A stretch of DNA of 64,000 nt from Actinacidiphila bryophytorum (GCF_016916835.1 NZ_JAFFIX010000006.1:62001-126000), one strand, 5' to 3'. Shown: positions 41,432-50,358, numbered from the stretch's first letter. The notes: a model not told the origin generated them from the sequence alone. Numbers and translations are program-made.

Positions 41432-42863
41432 CGAGGTACGCCTCCAGGCCGTGCCGGCCGCCTTCACGCCCGTAACCGGACTCCTTGTAACCGCCGAACG
41501 GCGAGGTCGGGTCGAACTTGTTGAACGTGTTCGCCCACACCACACCCGCGCGCAGCTTGCTCGCCATCGACAGGATGCGAGAGCCCTTCTCGGTCCAGAT
41601 GCCGGCCGACAGGCCGTACGGCGTGTTGTTCGCCTTCTCGACCGCCTCCGCCGGGGTGCGGAAGGTCAGCACCGACAGCACGGGGCCGAAGATCTCCTCG
41701 CGGGCGATCCGGTGCGCCTGCGTCACCCCGGTGAAGAGGGTCGGCGCGAACCAGTAGCCCGACGTGGGCAGTTCGCAGGCCGGCGCCCAGCGCTGCGCGC
41801 CCTCCGCCTCGCCCGCCTCGGCCAGCTCGGTGATCCTGGCCAGCTGCTCGGCGGAGTTGATCGCACCGACGTCGGTGTTCTTGTCCAGCGGGTCGCCGAC
41901 CCGCAGCGTGCTCATCCGCCGCCGCAGCGCGTCCAGCACCTCCTCCTGCACCGACTCCTGGACCAGCAGCCGCGACCCGGCGCAGCACACATGGCCCTGG
42001 TTGAAGAAGATGCCGTTGACGATGCCCTCGACGGCCTGGTCGACCGGCGCGTCGTCGAAGACGATGTTCGCGGCCTTGCCGCCGAGTTCGAGCGTCACCT
42101 TCTTGCGCGTGCCCGCGACCGTACGGGCGATGGCCCGGCCGACCTGCGTGGAACCGGTGAAGGCCACCTTGTCCACGTCCGGGTGCGCCACCAGCGCGGC
42201 GCCCGCGTCGCCGTAGCCGGGCAGGATGTTGACGACCCCGCGCGGCAGCCCCGCCTGGCGGCACACGTCGGCGAAGAACAGCGCCGACAGCGGGGTGGTC
42301 TCGGCCGGCTTGAGCACCACCGTGTTGCCCGCGGCCAGCGCGGGGGCGATCTTCCAGGCCAGCATCAGCAGCGGGAAATTCCACGGAATGACCTGCCCGG
42401 CCACACCCAGCGGGCGCGGGTCGGGGCCGTAGCCGGCGTAGGCCAGCTTGTCGGCCCACCCGGCGTAGTAGAAGAAGTGCGCGGCCACCAGCGGGAGGTC
42501 GACGTCGCGGGTCTCGCGGATCGGCTTGCCGTTGTCCAGCGTCTCCAGCACCGCCAGCTCGCGGGAGCGCTCCTGGAGGATGCGGGCGATACGGAACAGG
42601 TACTTGCCGCGCTCGGCGCCCGGCAGCGCGCCCCAGCTCCCGAACGCCTTCCTGGCCGCCTTCACCGCCCGGTCCACGTCGGCCTCGCCGGCCCTGGCGA
42701 CCTCGGCCAGCACCTCCTCGCTGGACGGCGAGACCGTCTTGAAGACGGTGCCGTCGGCGGCGTCGGCGAACTCACCGTCGATGAACAGCCCGTAGGACGG
42801 GGCCAGATCGACGATCGCGCGGGACTCCGGCGCGGGTGCGTAGGCGAATTTCTCGTTGGCCAT
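41424..42863 (-). CDS. Aldehyde dehydrogenase, full length
   Basis: The 479-residue NAD(P)-dependent enzyme has all catalytic marks: VIPWNFPLLMLAWKIAPALA, the nucleotide-binding FTGSTQVGRAIA, the general-base Glu in TLELGGKAANIV, the catalytic Cys in FFNQGHVCCAGSR and REEIFGPVLSV. It lies 3 bp after deoC in the same operon. DeoC releases acetaldehyde from deoxyribose 5-phosphate, so oxidation of acetaldehyde to acetate is the likely role. That assignment is inferred from the operon. Confidence 0.92.
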   Translation of the reverse strand: MANEKFAYAPAPESRAIVDLAPSYGLFIDGEFADAADGTVFKTVSPSSEEVLAEVARAGEADVDRAVKAARKAFGSWGALPGAERGKYLFRIARILQERSRELAVLETLDNGKPIRETRDVDLPLVAAHFFYYAGWADKLAYAGYGPDPRPLGVAGQVIPWNFPLLMLAWKIAPALAAGNTVVLKPAETTPLSALFFADVCRQAGLPRGVVNILPGYGDAGAALVAHPDVDKVAFTGSTQVGRAIARTVAGTRKKVTLELGGKAANIVFDDAPVDQAVEGIVNGIFFNQGHVCCAGSRLLVQESVQEEVLDALRRRMSTLRVGDPLDKNTDVGAINSAEQLARITELAEAGEAEGAQRWAPACELPTSGYWFAPTLFTGVTQAHRIAREEIFGPVLSVLTFRTPAEAVEKANNTPYGLSAGIWTEKGSRILSMASKLRAGVVWANTFNKFDPTSPFGGYKESGYGREGGRHGLEAYLDV

Positions 42864-42866
42864 GGG

Positions 42867-43865
42867 TCAGTCCACCGTGACGTAGTCGGGACCGGAATAC
42901 CGGCCGGTGCTGAGCTTCTGCCGCTGCATCAGCAGGTCGTTGAGCAGGCTTGAGGCGCCGAAGCGGAACCATTCGGGCGACAGCCAGTCGTCGCCGAGCG
43001 TTTCGTTGACCATCACCAGGTACTTGATCGCGTCCTTCGACGTCCTGATGCCGCCGGCCGGCTTGACCCCGACCTGCACCCCCACGGCCTCGCGGAAGTC
43101 GCGCACCGCCTCCAGCATCAGCAGCGTGTTCGCGGGCGTGGCATTGACCGCGACCTTGCCGGTCGAGGTCTTGATGAAGTCCGCGCCCGCCAGCATCGCC
43201 AGCCACGAGCAGCGGCGGATGTTGTCGTACGTCGACAGCTCGCCGTTCTCGAAGATCACCTTCAGGTGGGCGGCGGTCTCGTCCTTCCGGACGCAGGCCT
43301 GCTTGACCGCACGGATCTCCTCGAAGACCTCCATGTAGCGGCCGGACAGGAAGGCGCCGCGGTCGATGACCATGTCGATCTCGTCCGCGCCCGCGGCGAC
43401 CGCGTCCGCGGTGTCGGCGAGCTTGACCGGCAGCGCGACCCGGCCGGCCGGGAAGGCCGTCGCCACCGAGGCCACGCTGATCCCCGAACCCTCGCCCAGC
43501 GCCTCGCGCGCCACCGCGACCATGTCCGGATACACGCAGATCGCAGCGACGTGCGGGGTCCCCGGGTCCGTCGGATCGGGCCTGCGGCCCTTGGCGCACA
43601 GCGCCCGGACCTTGCCGGGGGTGTCGGAGCCTTCCAGGGTCGTCAGGTCGATCATCGAGATCGCCAGGTCGATGGCGTACGCCTTGGCGGTCGTCTTGAT
43701 CGAGCGCGTACCGAGGCCGGCGGCTCTGGCTTCGAGACCGACGGCATCGACCCCGGGCAGCCCGTGCAGGAACCTGCGCAAGGCCGCGTCCGAGGCCGTG
43801 ACATCGGCCAGGCCGGCCAGCCGGGCGGGGGCGTCTGGGCCGAATGCGGGAACAACAGAGGACAT
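42867..43865 (-). CDS. deoC: Deoxyribose-phosphate aldolase
   Basis: The 332-residue class I aldolase splits 2-deoxyribose 5-phosphate into glyceraldehyde 3-phosphate and acetaldehyde. Motifs include IDLTTLEGSDTPGKVRALC, HVAAICVYPDMVAVA, VASVATAFPAG, DEIDMVIDRGAFLSG, LKVIFENGEL and the Schiff-base Lys region DFIKTSTGKVAVNAT, then VGVKPAGGIRT. The ATG at 43865 matches the family start; an in-frame extension upstream would read through repeats. It opens a three-gene operon with the two aldehyde dehydrogenase genes. Confidence 0.93.
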   Translation of the reverse strand: MSSVVPAFGPDAPARLAGLADVTASDAALRRFLHGLPGVDAVGLEARAAGLGTRSIKTTAKAYAIDLAISMIDLTTLEGSDTPGKVRALCAKGRRPDPTDPGTPHVAAICVYPDMVAVAREALGEGSGISVASVATAFPAGRVALPVKLADTADAVAAGADEIDMVIDRGAFLSGRYMEVFEEIRAVKQACVRKDETAAHLKVIFENGELSTYDNIRRCSWLAMLAGADFIKTSTGKVAVNATPANTLLMLEAVRDFREAVGVQVGVKPAGGIRTSKDAIKYLVMVNETLGDDWLSPEWFRFGASSLLNDLLMQRQKLSTGRYSGPDYVTVD

Positions 43866-43884
43866 GGTCACAACCCCAGCATAT

Positions 43885-43896
43885 CTACGCGCGTAG
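43885..43896. promoter_or_regulatory. CTACGCGCGTAG operator upstream of deoC
   Basis: A perfect 12-bp palindrome 20 bp upstream of the deoC ATG, inside ATATCTACGCGCGTAGCAG. It is the same motif as at 36398, 48095 and 60222. Confidence 0.8.
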
Positions 43897-44395
43897 CAGT
43901 CCACCACCCCCCGAACCCGCGCCTGGGCGCGGGTCCGGCCCCCAGCATCCCTCTCCCGCCGAGGCCGCCTTCCCGGCGGGTGCCCTCTCCCGCAGAGAGC
44001 AAGCATTTCAGGGGCGCCCCCACCCGCAGGGTGAACGCCTTCCCCCCTGCCGCAGAGGGTGAGCGTTTTCCAGGGGCGCGGGGAACTGCGCGCGCAACCC
44101 ACCACAACCGTCGCATGACGACGCACCGCCACCCACTCGGGGGCGCGGGGAACTGCGCGACCAGCCCCCACCGGGGCGCGGGTCGTCACCGGCCCAAAGG
44201 GGCTCTTCGGTCCGTACCGGACCACCGGCCGGTGGGGGGCTTGGCGCGCAGTTCCCCGCGCCCCCAGGGGGGTGCCCCCACCCGGAGGGTGAACGCCGGT
44301 CGGGCGTCCCCGGCGGAAGGGGGACGTCGGGCGAGACGGGAACGCAACCGGGTCGTGGCCCGCGGGGCCATGCACGTCGGGCACAATCGGTCGTT
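43897..44395. repeat. Intergenic repeat elements between deoC and the PH-domain gene
   Basis: No gene is supported. A left arm occurs at about 44073-44092 and a full element at 44140-44264 with GGGGCGCGGGGAACTGCGCG and the inverted CGCGCAGTTCCCCGCGCCCC, enclosing CGCGGGTCGTCACCGGCCCA and AAGGGGCTCTTCGGTCCG. The region separates divergent genes, so here the repeats cannot be simple 3' terminators for both. Confidence 0.8.
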
Positions 44396-45112
44396 ATGAC
44401 GAGTCCGAGGTCCGACCGCCCGACCCCGCCGTCCGGGGGCGCCCCCGGGGGCGCCCCGGGGCAGCCGCAGTACGCCGACCGCGCCTACCGCTCGATGGCC
44501 GGAATGATCGGCGGCGCCGGCCTGGTCGTGGTCGCGTGCTGGCTCGGCGCCGACACGATCGCCAACGGCAAGGGCCACGCCCCGTGGCTGGCCATCGCCG
44601 GCCTGCTGCTCGCGCTGCCGGTGATCGTGGCGCTGACCTTGCGTCCGGCGGTGTTCGCGAACTCCGACCGCATCCGCGTCCGCAACCCCTTCCGTACGAT
44701 CACCGTGCCCTGGTCGGGGGTGGACGCGGTGCGTTCCTCGTACTCCACGGAGCTGCTGGCGGGCGGCAAGAAGTACCAGCTGTGGGCGATCCCGGTGTCG
44801 CTGCGGGCGCGTAAGCGGGCGGCGAAGCAGACCGCCCGGGCGAAGGCGGCGGGCGACGACGCCTTCACGCCCGGCTCGGGCCGCCGCCCCACGACGGTGG
44901 GCCGCAACCTGCGGCCGGTCCCCGGCGCGGACCCGACCGTACGGGCCTGGTCGGACCAGGCGCTGTCCGAGCTGCGCGAGCTGGCGGAGCGCCACGAGGC
45001 CCCCGCGGGCACGGAGGCGTCCGACGCCCCCGTGGTCCGCTGGTGCTGGGAGGTCCTGGCCCCCGCGGCAGCGGGCGCGATCGTCCTGATCGTCCTGCTC
45101 TCGATCGGCTGA
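44396..45112 (+). CDS. PH-domain-type membrane protein
   Basis: The 238-residue protein has a Pro/Gly-rich N-terminus, two adjacent hydrophobic segments (MIGGAGLVVVACWLGADTIA and WLAIAGLLLALPVIVALTL), a bacterial PH-like beta domain (VFANSDRIRVRNPFRTITVPWSGVDAVR, SYSTELLAGGKKYQLWAIPVSL), a charged linker, and a C-terminal hydrophobic helix (VLAPAAAGAIVLIVLLSIG). It is probably anchored in the membrane with the PH-like part in the cytosol. No enzymatic function is visible. Confidence 0.8.
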   Translation: MTSPRSDRPTPPSGGAPGGAPGQPQYADRAYRSMAGMIGGAGLVVVACWLGADTIANGKGHAPWLAIAGLLLALPVIVALTLRPAVFANSDRIRVRNPFRTITVPWSGVDAVRSSYSTELLAGGKKYQLWAIPVSLRARKRAAKQTARAKAAGDDAFTPGSGRRPTTVGRNLRPVPGADPTVRAWSDQALSELRELAERHEAPAGTEASDAPVVRWCWEVLAPAAAGAIVLIVLLSIG

Positions 45113-45133
45113 GCGTCCGCGCGGCGCCGCAGG

Positions 45134-46186
45134 TCAGCAGCTGGGATCCTTGATCGTGAAGGGGCGTACGGTGATCGACGACGGCGGAGGAACGGGGCCG
45201 CCGGGCCGCTGGCCGGGGTGGTCGACGACGGCGACACCGAGTCGCGCCGACGAGTACTTCCAGGGGCCGCCTTCCACGCGCAAGCCGCGGTAGGCGTACG
45301 TCTTCGGGTCGAGGATCAGGGTCGAGCGGATGTCGTGTCCGGCCGCCCGCTGTGTGGACTCCACCGCGAGGCCGGGCCGTCCCGCGGCGTCCTTCACCGG
45401 TCGGGGGAGCAGGTGGACGCCAGGGATGTAGGAAATTGCGCGGTAGAGCGCCGCGGCCGTGCGCGGCGGTGCCGTCTCGGTCAGGGACAGCAGGACGACG
45501 ACCCGGTCGAACGCGGCGGCGGGCGACGATGCAGGGAGCTTGTCGATCTTGGTGGAGACGGCGGCGAAGTAGGGGTCTTCCCGGAGCGCCTCCAGCAGCG
45601 CGCGCGGTTCTGTGGGGAGGGCGGCCAGCCGTGCACGGGTCTCCTGCGGCCGCGCGCCCGCGTCCTCCACGATCTTGCACAACCCGGCCGGTGCGACCCG
45701 CGGTCCGAAGTCGTTGACCAGCACGCGGACACCTTTCGCCATCGGGTCGCGGAAGGCCTTCTGGTTGCCGTCGTAGCGGTACCACTCCTCCTGCGTGCCG
45801 CAGGTGGCCATGCACCCGTACTCACGGCTGAACAGCCACTGGTGGGCGCTCGGCTCCTTTGCAGGGGCGGCGGCGGCATGCGCGGCCGCGGAGTCGAGGA
45901 CGTCGGCGATCGTGAGAGTGCGGGCCGGCTCGTCCCGCGCTCCGGAGCCGGGGAGGGCCACGAGGACGCCCGCGGTGACCGCGGCTGCCGTCAGCCCCGC
46001 CAGGCAGGCCCTGCGCACACCGGTGGCCACCGCGAACCGCAGCACGTCGCCTGCGGCCGTCCGCCGGCGGGCGGGCGTGGTGCCGCGGATCTGCTCCGTC
46101 AGGCGCCGGGCGCCGGCGTCCAGCTGTTCCGCGTCGAGCGCGGCGGTGTCGGCACGGAAGTCGCGCAGTTTGGTCAGTTCATCCAT
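45134..46186 (-). CDS. Membrane-anchored partner of ECF sigma factor (CU044_5270-like)
   Basis: The 350-residue protein has a cytosolic N-terminus (about 60 residues), one transmembrane helix (ACLAGLTAAAVTAGVLVALPG) and an extracellular domain with two Cys near CMATCG and an internal repeat-free beta-rich region. It resembles CU044_5270-family proteins that accompany sigma factors in actinomycetes. Its ATG overlaps the sigma gene's stop by 8 bp (ATGGATGA), so the two are coupled. It may act as an anti-sigma factor or signal receptor, but no zinc-binding HxxxCxxC motif is visible. Confidence 0.75.
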   Translation of the reverse strand: MDELTKLRDFRADTAALDAEQLDAGARRLTEQIRGTTPARRRTAAGDVLRFAVATGVRRACLAGLTAAAVTAGVLVALPGSGARDEPARTLTIADVLDSAAAHAAAAPAKEPSAHQWLFSREYGCMATCGTQEEWYRYDGNQKAFRDPMAKGVRVLVNDFGPRVAPAGLCKIVEDAGARPQETRARLAALPTEPRALLEALREDPYFAAVSTKIDKLPASSPAAAFDRVVVLLSLTETAPPRTAAALYRAISYIPGVHLLPRPVKDAAGRPGLAVESTQRAAGHDIRSTLILDPKTYAYRGLRVEGGPWKYSSARLGVAVVDHPGQRPGGPVPPPSSITVRPFTIKDPSC

Positions 46187-46778
46187 GGTGGTGCATCTCC
46201 TCGTCGAGGATCGGGTCGAGTTCGGGGATCGCGGCGCGCATTTTCTTCCGCGCCCGGTTGAGCCGGGAGCGCACCGTCCCCAGCGGGATGCCGAGGGCTT
46301 CGGCCACCTCCTGGTAGGACAGGTCGGCCCAGGCGACGAGCAGCAGCACGTGGCGGTCGCCGTCGGACAGCGAGCGCAGCGCCGCGGCGATGGCGGGGCC
46401 CGACGCCTGCGCGGCGACCTTGCCGTCGACGGCGTCGGCGTCTGCGTCGCTGCCGCCGGTCCGCGCGACGGGGTCGGCGCCCGTCCTGGCGAACGCCCGG
46501 TAGGCGCGCAGCTCGCTCCTGCGGTGCCCGCTGATGAGGTTGGCGGCTATGCCGTACAGCCAGGGCAGCGCCAGCGGACGCCTGGCGTCGTAGCGCTCGC
46601 GCCTGCGGAAGGCGACGAGGAAGGTCTCGCCGACCACGTCGTCGGCCAGGTCGGACCCCAGCCGCCGCGCGACGTAGCGGTGCAGCTCGGCCGCGTGCCG
46701 GTGGTAGAGCTGCGCGAAGACCTCGGGCTCGTCCGCCGAGCGGGCGATCAAGGTGGCGTCGTCAGGACCGTCCGGCAC
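46179..46778 (-). CDS. ECF RNA polymerase sigma factor
   Basis: The 199-residue sigma-70 protein has region 2 (FAQLYHRHAAELHRYVARRLG, DVVGETFLVAFRRRERYDAR, ALPWLYGIAANLISGHRR) and region 4 (ALRSLSDGDRHVLLLVAWADLSYQEVAEALGIPLGTVRSRLNRARKKMR). It should redirect RNA polymerase to a small regulon, probably including its own operon with the downstream membrane partner. The signal is unknown. Confidence 0.9.
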   Translation of the reverse strand: MPDGPDDATLIARSADEPEVFAQLYHRHAAELHRYVARRLGSDLADDVVGETFLVAFRRRERYDARRPLALPWLYGIAANLISGHRRSELRAYRAFARTGADPVARTGGSDADADAVDGKVAAQASGPAIAAALRSLSDGDRHVLLLVAWADLSYQEVAEALGIPLGTVRSRLNRARKKMRAAIPELDPILDEEMHHHG

Positions 46779-47052
46779 CGCTGGTGCGTCGGACGGCCCG
46801 TTCGGAGAGGAACGTACGGAGGAGATCGCGGGACTCCGTTCTCGTCACGGCGCACCCGGTCGGCGCGCCCTCCTCCCCTTGACCGCAGCCCCCACTCGGG
46901 TTCACGCACCCCCCACCCGGTACTCCGCCCACCGCCTGGCTCCGGCCGGCATCCTCGCCCCGAACGGATCGCCGCCGGCGATCAACCAGATGACCCAGTA
47001 CGCGGCATCCAGCCACGTCGCCCCGCGGGACGCCCATGCCCGGTCGACCAGC
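46779..47052. other. Intergenic stretch upstream of the ECF sigma gene
   Basis: About 270 bp without a supported gene. It holds the ECF promoter region on the minus strand and sequence preceding the acetyltransferase remnant. I see no recognisable motif. Confidence 0.4.
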
Positions 47053-47193
47053 CTGGCCGTGGTCGACACCACCCATCCGCGCGTCGAGGCGCTGTACGAA
47101 GCCTGGGGGTACCGCCGGGTCGGCACGCAGCGCCCGTTCGCGGACTCGCCGCTCTACGCCGTCATGGTGGCGGAGCTGCCGCTGACGTCCTGA
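47053..47193 (+). pseudogene. GNAT acetyltransferase remnant (C-terminal fragment)
   Basis: The last 46 codons of an open frame read LAVVDTTHPRVEALYEAWGY followed by RRVGTQRPFADSPLYAVMVAELPL. This is the C-terminal strand pair of GNAT N-acetyltransferases (N-L-Y...GY motif). The preceding acetyl-CoA-binding Q/R-x-x-G-x-G/A block is absent, and upstream codons in this frame show no similarity. It is best read as a decayed 3' end. Confidence 0.6.
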
Positions 47194-47209
47194 GCCCCGC
47201 GCGGGCGGT

Positions 47210-48022
47210 TCACGCCCGCAAGGCGCGGCCGAAGCCCGTTGCCAGGGGCATGCGCAGGCCCAGGGGCGGGGGGGCCGCCAGGGCGTCGGCGACCGGGCGG
47301 GCGTAGGGGCGGTCGAGGAGGGAGCCGAGGACGAAGTCGGCGGTGAGGGCGAAGACCTCGGAGCGGTGCTGGTGGAGGCTGTGGCCGTCGGAGTGGACCT
47401 CGAAGCGGCAGACCTGGCGGTTGACCTTCTTGGCGCGTTCGGCGAAGCGGTAGGACAGGTCGGGGTCGGTGGAGTCGTCCTGGGTGCCGTGGACGATCAG
47501 CACGCGGCGGCCGATGAGCTGCTTGACCGGCTCGGGTTCCGGGCCGCCGGGGAGCCAGGGGGACAGGGCCACCACGGAGCCCACCGCGGGGTGGCCCGCG
47601 GCGTGCAGGGCCGCCCGGGCGCCCATGTCCATGCCGACCAGGCACACGGGCACGTCGCCGTACCGCCTGACCGCCTCGCCGACGGCCCATTCGGCGTCCT
47701 CGGCCGGGTGGGCGTGGCCGCCGTTCCAGCCGCGGAAGCGGTAGTGGACGACATGGGCCGCGACGCCGTCGGCGTACCCCTGGCGCACCAGTTGCCTGGC
47801 CAGCGGCCACATCAGGGCGGCGGCCACGGGGGAGCGGCGCCGGGTGCTCAGGGCGTCGCCGCCGGGCAGTGCGAGCACGACGGCGCGGACGGTGGCGCCC
47901 ATGGCGCCCTCGTCGGGTCGTTCACTCCCCCTGAGCCGCTGGCCCGGGAGTGCCGGCACCAGGCCGGGTGCGACAGGGCGCCCCAGCCGGGCGCCACGCG
48001 CCGGTAATGCTTGTGAAGCCAT
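47210..48022 (-). CDS. Alpha/beta-hydrolase (dienelactone hydrolase-like)
   Basis: The 270-residue protein has an alpha/beta-hydrolase core: [38 protein letters not shown], nucleophile elbow [27 protein letters not shown] (acid) and SDGHSLHQH (His). The elbow residue is Asp (GMDMG) instead of Ser or Cys, as in haloalkane-dehalogenase-like enzymes. ATG 48022 gives a 40-residue N-terminal extension; an internal ATG before [11 protein letters not shown] is an alternative start. Function is unknown. Confidence 0.78.
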   Translation of the reverse strand: MASQALPARGARLGRPVAPGLVPALPGQRLRGSERPDEGAMGATVRAVVLALPGGDALSTRRRSPVAAALMWPLARQLVRQGYADGVAAHVVHYRFRGWNGGHAHPAEDAEWAVGEAVRRYGDVPVCLVGMDMGARAALHAAGHPAVGSVVALSPWLPGGPEPEPVKQLIGRRVLIVHGTQDDSTDPDLSYRFAERAKKVNRQVCRFEVHSDGHSLHQHRSEVFALTADFVLGSLLDRPYARPVADALAAPPPLGLRMPLATGFGRALRA

Positions 48023-48094
48023 GGCGCAACGATGGCAGACGCAGGGGCGTGCACAGTATGGCCGGGCGGAAAATAATTGCCCCATTGGCCAGTT

Positions 48095-48106
48095 CTACGC
48101 GCGTAG
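48095..48106. promoter_or_regulatory. CTACGCGCGTAG operator upstream of add
   Basis: A perfect 12-bp palindrome 17 bp upstream of the add ATG, identical to the motif before deoC and the phosphorylase gene. Confidence 0.8.
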
Positions 48107-48123
48107 GGCGTAGAGTTCCGAGC

Positions 48124-49287
48124 ATGCAGAACCCGAAACCGGGCGTTCCGACCCGGGAACAGATCCGCCGTGCCCCCAAGGTGCTGCTGCACGACCACCT
48201 GGACGGTGGCCTGCGCCCCGGCACCGTTGTCGACATCGCACGGGAGACCGGCTACGACGCGCTGCCCGAGACCGACCCCGACAAGCTCGGGACGTGGTTC
48301 CGCGCGGCCGCCGATTCAGGCTCCCTCGAACGGTACCTGGAAACCTTCGCGCACACCTGTGCCGTGATGCAGACCCGTGACGCACTTGTGAGGGTCGCCG
48401 CCGAGTGCGCCGAGGACCTGGCGGCCGACGGCGTCGTCTACGCCGAGGTGCGGTACGCCCCCGAGCAGCACCTGGAGGGCGGGCTCACCCTCGAAGAGGT
48501 CGTGGAGGCGGTCAACGCGGGCTTCCGCGAGGGCGAGCGGCGGGCAAGGGAGGGGGGCAACCGCATCAGGGTGGGCGCGCTGCTCACCGCGATGCGGCAC
48601 GCGGCCCGCTCCCAGGAGATCGCCGAACTGGCCAACTCCTACCGCGACTCGGGCGTCGTCGGCTTCGACATCGCGGGCGCGGAGGCCGGTTACCCGCCCA
48701 CCCGCCACCTCGACGCCTTCGAGTACATGAAGCGGGAGAACAACCACTTCACGATCCACGCCGGCGAGGCGTTCGGCCTGCCCTCGATCTGGCAGGCGCT
48801 GCAGTGGTGCGGCGCCGACCGCCTGGGCCACGGGGTGCGCATCATCGACGACATCGAGGCCGGCCCCGGCGGCCAGGTCTCGCTCGGCCGCCTGGCGTCG
48901 TACGTGCGCGACAAGCGCGTACCGCTGGAGATGTGCCCGACGTCCAACCTGCAGACCGGTGCGGCCAGTTCATACGCCGAGCATCCGATCGGCCTGCTGC
49001 GCCGGCTGTACTTCCGGGTGACGGTCAACACCGACAACCGCCTCATGTCGGGGACCAGCCTGAGCCGGGAGTTCGAGCACCTTGTCGAGGCCTTCGGATA
49101 CACGCTCGACGACATGCAGTGGTTCACCGTCAATGCGATGAAATCAGCGTTCATCCCTTTCGATGAACGTCTCGCGATGATCAACGAGGTGATCAAGCCG
49201 GGTTACGCCGAGCTGAAGGCCGAATGGCTCTTCGACCAGGCGACCTCGGAAAGGCCGCTGGCCAGCGGTTCCGCCCGCGGCGAGTGA
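48124..49287 (+). CDS. add: Adenosine deaminase
   Basis: The 387-residue TIM-barrel enzyme converts (deoxy)adenosine to (deoxy)inosine, the substrate of the phosphorylase at 36434. Metal and active-site residues are visible: [12 protein letters not shown] (HxH), [33 protein letters not shown] and the [10 protein letters not shown] block followed by [12 protein letters not shown]. The ATG at 48124 is chosen because homologs begin near MQNPKP and the operator lies just upstream. Confidence 0.93.
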   Translation: MQNPKPGVPTREQIRRAPKVLLHDHLDGGLRPGTVVDIARETGYDALPETDPDKLGTWFRAAADSGSLERYLETFAHTCAVMQTRDALVRVAAECAEDLAADGVVYAEVRYAPEQHLEGGLTLEEVVEAVNAGFREGERRAREGGNRIRVGALLTAMRHAARSQEIAELANSYRDSGVVGFDIAGAEAGYPPTRHLDAFEYMKRENNHFTIHAGEAFGLPSIWQALQWCGADRLGHGVRIIDDIEAGPGGQVSLGRLASYVRDKRVPLEMCPTSNLQTGAASSYAEHPIGLLRRLYFRVTVNTDNRLMSGTSLSREFEHLVEAFGYTLDDMQWFTVNAMKSAFIPFDERLAMINEVIKPGYAELKAEWLFDQATSERPLASGSARGE

Positions 49288-49381
49288 CGGGCGCGGGCCG
49301 CCGCCAGGCCCCGGGTGCGGGCGGCACCGGCGCGCCACGCCGGTTGCACGGCAGGTGAATGCGTGACTACGTTCCGGAGTC

Positions 49382-49684
49382 ATGCAGACCCGAACGAAGA
49401 AGACTCTCGCGGCCGGCGCGCTCGGCCTGGCCTTCGCCGCCGCGGCGGCCGGCACCGCGTCCGCCGCCGCCCCGACCGATGTGCTCGGCTCGCTCCCCGT
49501 CGGCTCGGCCGCGGGCCTCGTCCCCGGCGCCGCCGACTCGACCACCGGCGCCCAGAACGCCCTGTCCAACGGCACGTCGGCACTGCCCGGCAACCCGACC
49601 AGCCTGCTGCCCTCGGGCAACCACCTGGACGGGAACCAGGTGGCACCCGTCACGGGGCTGCTCGGGGGGCTCCCGATCGGCTGA
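49382..49684 (+). CDS. Small secreted protein, unknown function
   Basis: The 100-residue product has a signal peptide (RTKKTLAAGALGLAFAAAAAGTASA, cleavage near ASAAA) and a mature portion rich in Gly, Leu, Pro, Asn and Ser (DVLGSLPVGSAAGLVPG, NGTSALPGNPTSLLPSGN, VTGLLGGLPIG). It has no Cys. It resembles the protein at 40130 and is probably a member of the same poorly characterised Streptomyces group. Confidence 0.7.
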   Translation: MQTRTKKTLAAGALGLAFAAAAAGTASAAAPTDVLGSLPVGSAAGLVPGAADSTTGAQNALSNGTSALPGNPTSLLPSGNHLDGNQVAPVTGLLGGLPIG

Positions 49685-49745
49685 CCCCCTCCGCGGGGTA
49701 AGCGCCTCTGCCCGGGCGGCGCGATTGCCCGGGCGGCGCCCCACA

Positions 49746-49864
49746 GGGGCGCGGGGAACTGCACATATCGCCGTGGTGCGGGTCGTCACCGGCCCAGCGG
49801 GGCGGTCCGGTTCGCTCCGGACCGGCGGTCCGCGGTGGGTTGCGCGCGCAGTTCCCCGCGCCCC
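49746..49864. repeat. Hairpin repeat element fused to the 3' end of the VanZ gene
   Basis: A full element with GGGGCGCGGGGAACTGC on the left and CGCGCAGTTCCCCGCGCCCC on the right encloses CGGGTCGTCACCGGCCC. The VanZ reading frame runs into its right half before reaching a stop at 49786. Confidence 0.85.
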
Positions 49865-50358
49865 TGGGGGGCGCCCTCTTGCGTGCGCGCAAGCTCAGCG
49901 CGAAGTGTCAGCCGCTGCCGCAGGCGGCGGCGTACCGCCGGGACCACGAGGAGGTGGGCCAGGGCCACCCCCGCCGTGTTGAGGATGAGCGCGTCCACGT
50001 CGAAGAGCTGGCCCGGGACCATGGTCTGGGTGAACTCGACGGACATCGACACCATCAGGCCGGCGAAGACCGTGCGGACGAAGGACGCCACGCCCGAGGT
50101 CTCGATCCGGCCGCCGGCCATCGGCAGCAGGATGCCCAGCGGGGCCAGCAGGCCGAGCCCGGCGAGCAGATGGCGTGCCGCCTGCGCGGGCTCCATGCGC
50201 AGGTCCGCCCTGATCGTGCTGAAGGGCCGCAGGTTCGGCGACGGCACCCATGCCACGTAATGCGGGCGCAGCAGCAGCCAGGCGGCGAAAGCGAGATACG
50301 CGGCGGTCAGCAGGAGCCCGGCCGCGCGCACCCGGTACTTGGAGCCTTCGTGCTGCAC
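49786..50358 (-). CDS. VanZ-family membrane protein
   Basis: The 190-residue protein has four hydrophobic segments (AAGLLLTAAYLAFAAWLLL, HLLAGLGLLAPLGILLPMAGG, SFVRTVFAGLMVSMSVEFTQ, ILNTAGVALAHLLVVPAV) with the VanZ marks NLRPFSTI, NILLFLPLG-like GLLAPLGILLP, SVEFTQ and DVDALILNTAG. VanZ-like proteins are linked to teicoplanin resistance and other envelope effects, with unknown mechanism. GTG 50358 is chosen for its fit to the family start. The last 25 or so residues ([18 protein letters not shown] onward) are translated from the intergenic repeat. Confidence 0.8.
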   Translation of the reverse strand: MQHEGSKYRVRAAGLLLTAAYLAFAAWLLLRPHYVAWVPSPNLRPFSTIRADLRMEPAQAARHLLAGLGLLAPLGILLPMAGGRIETSGVASFVRTVFAGLMVSMSVEFTQTMVPGQLFDVDALILNTAGVALAHLLVVPAVRRRLRQRLTLRAELARTQEGAPQGRGELRAQPTADRRSGANRTAPLGR

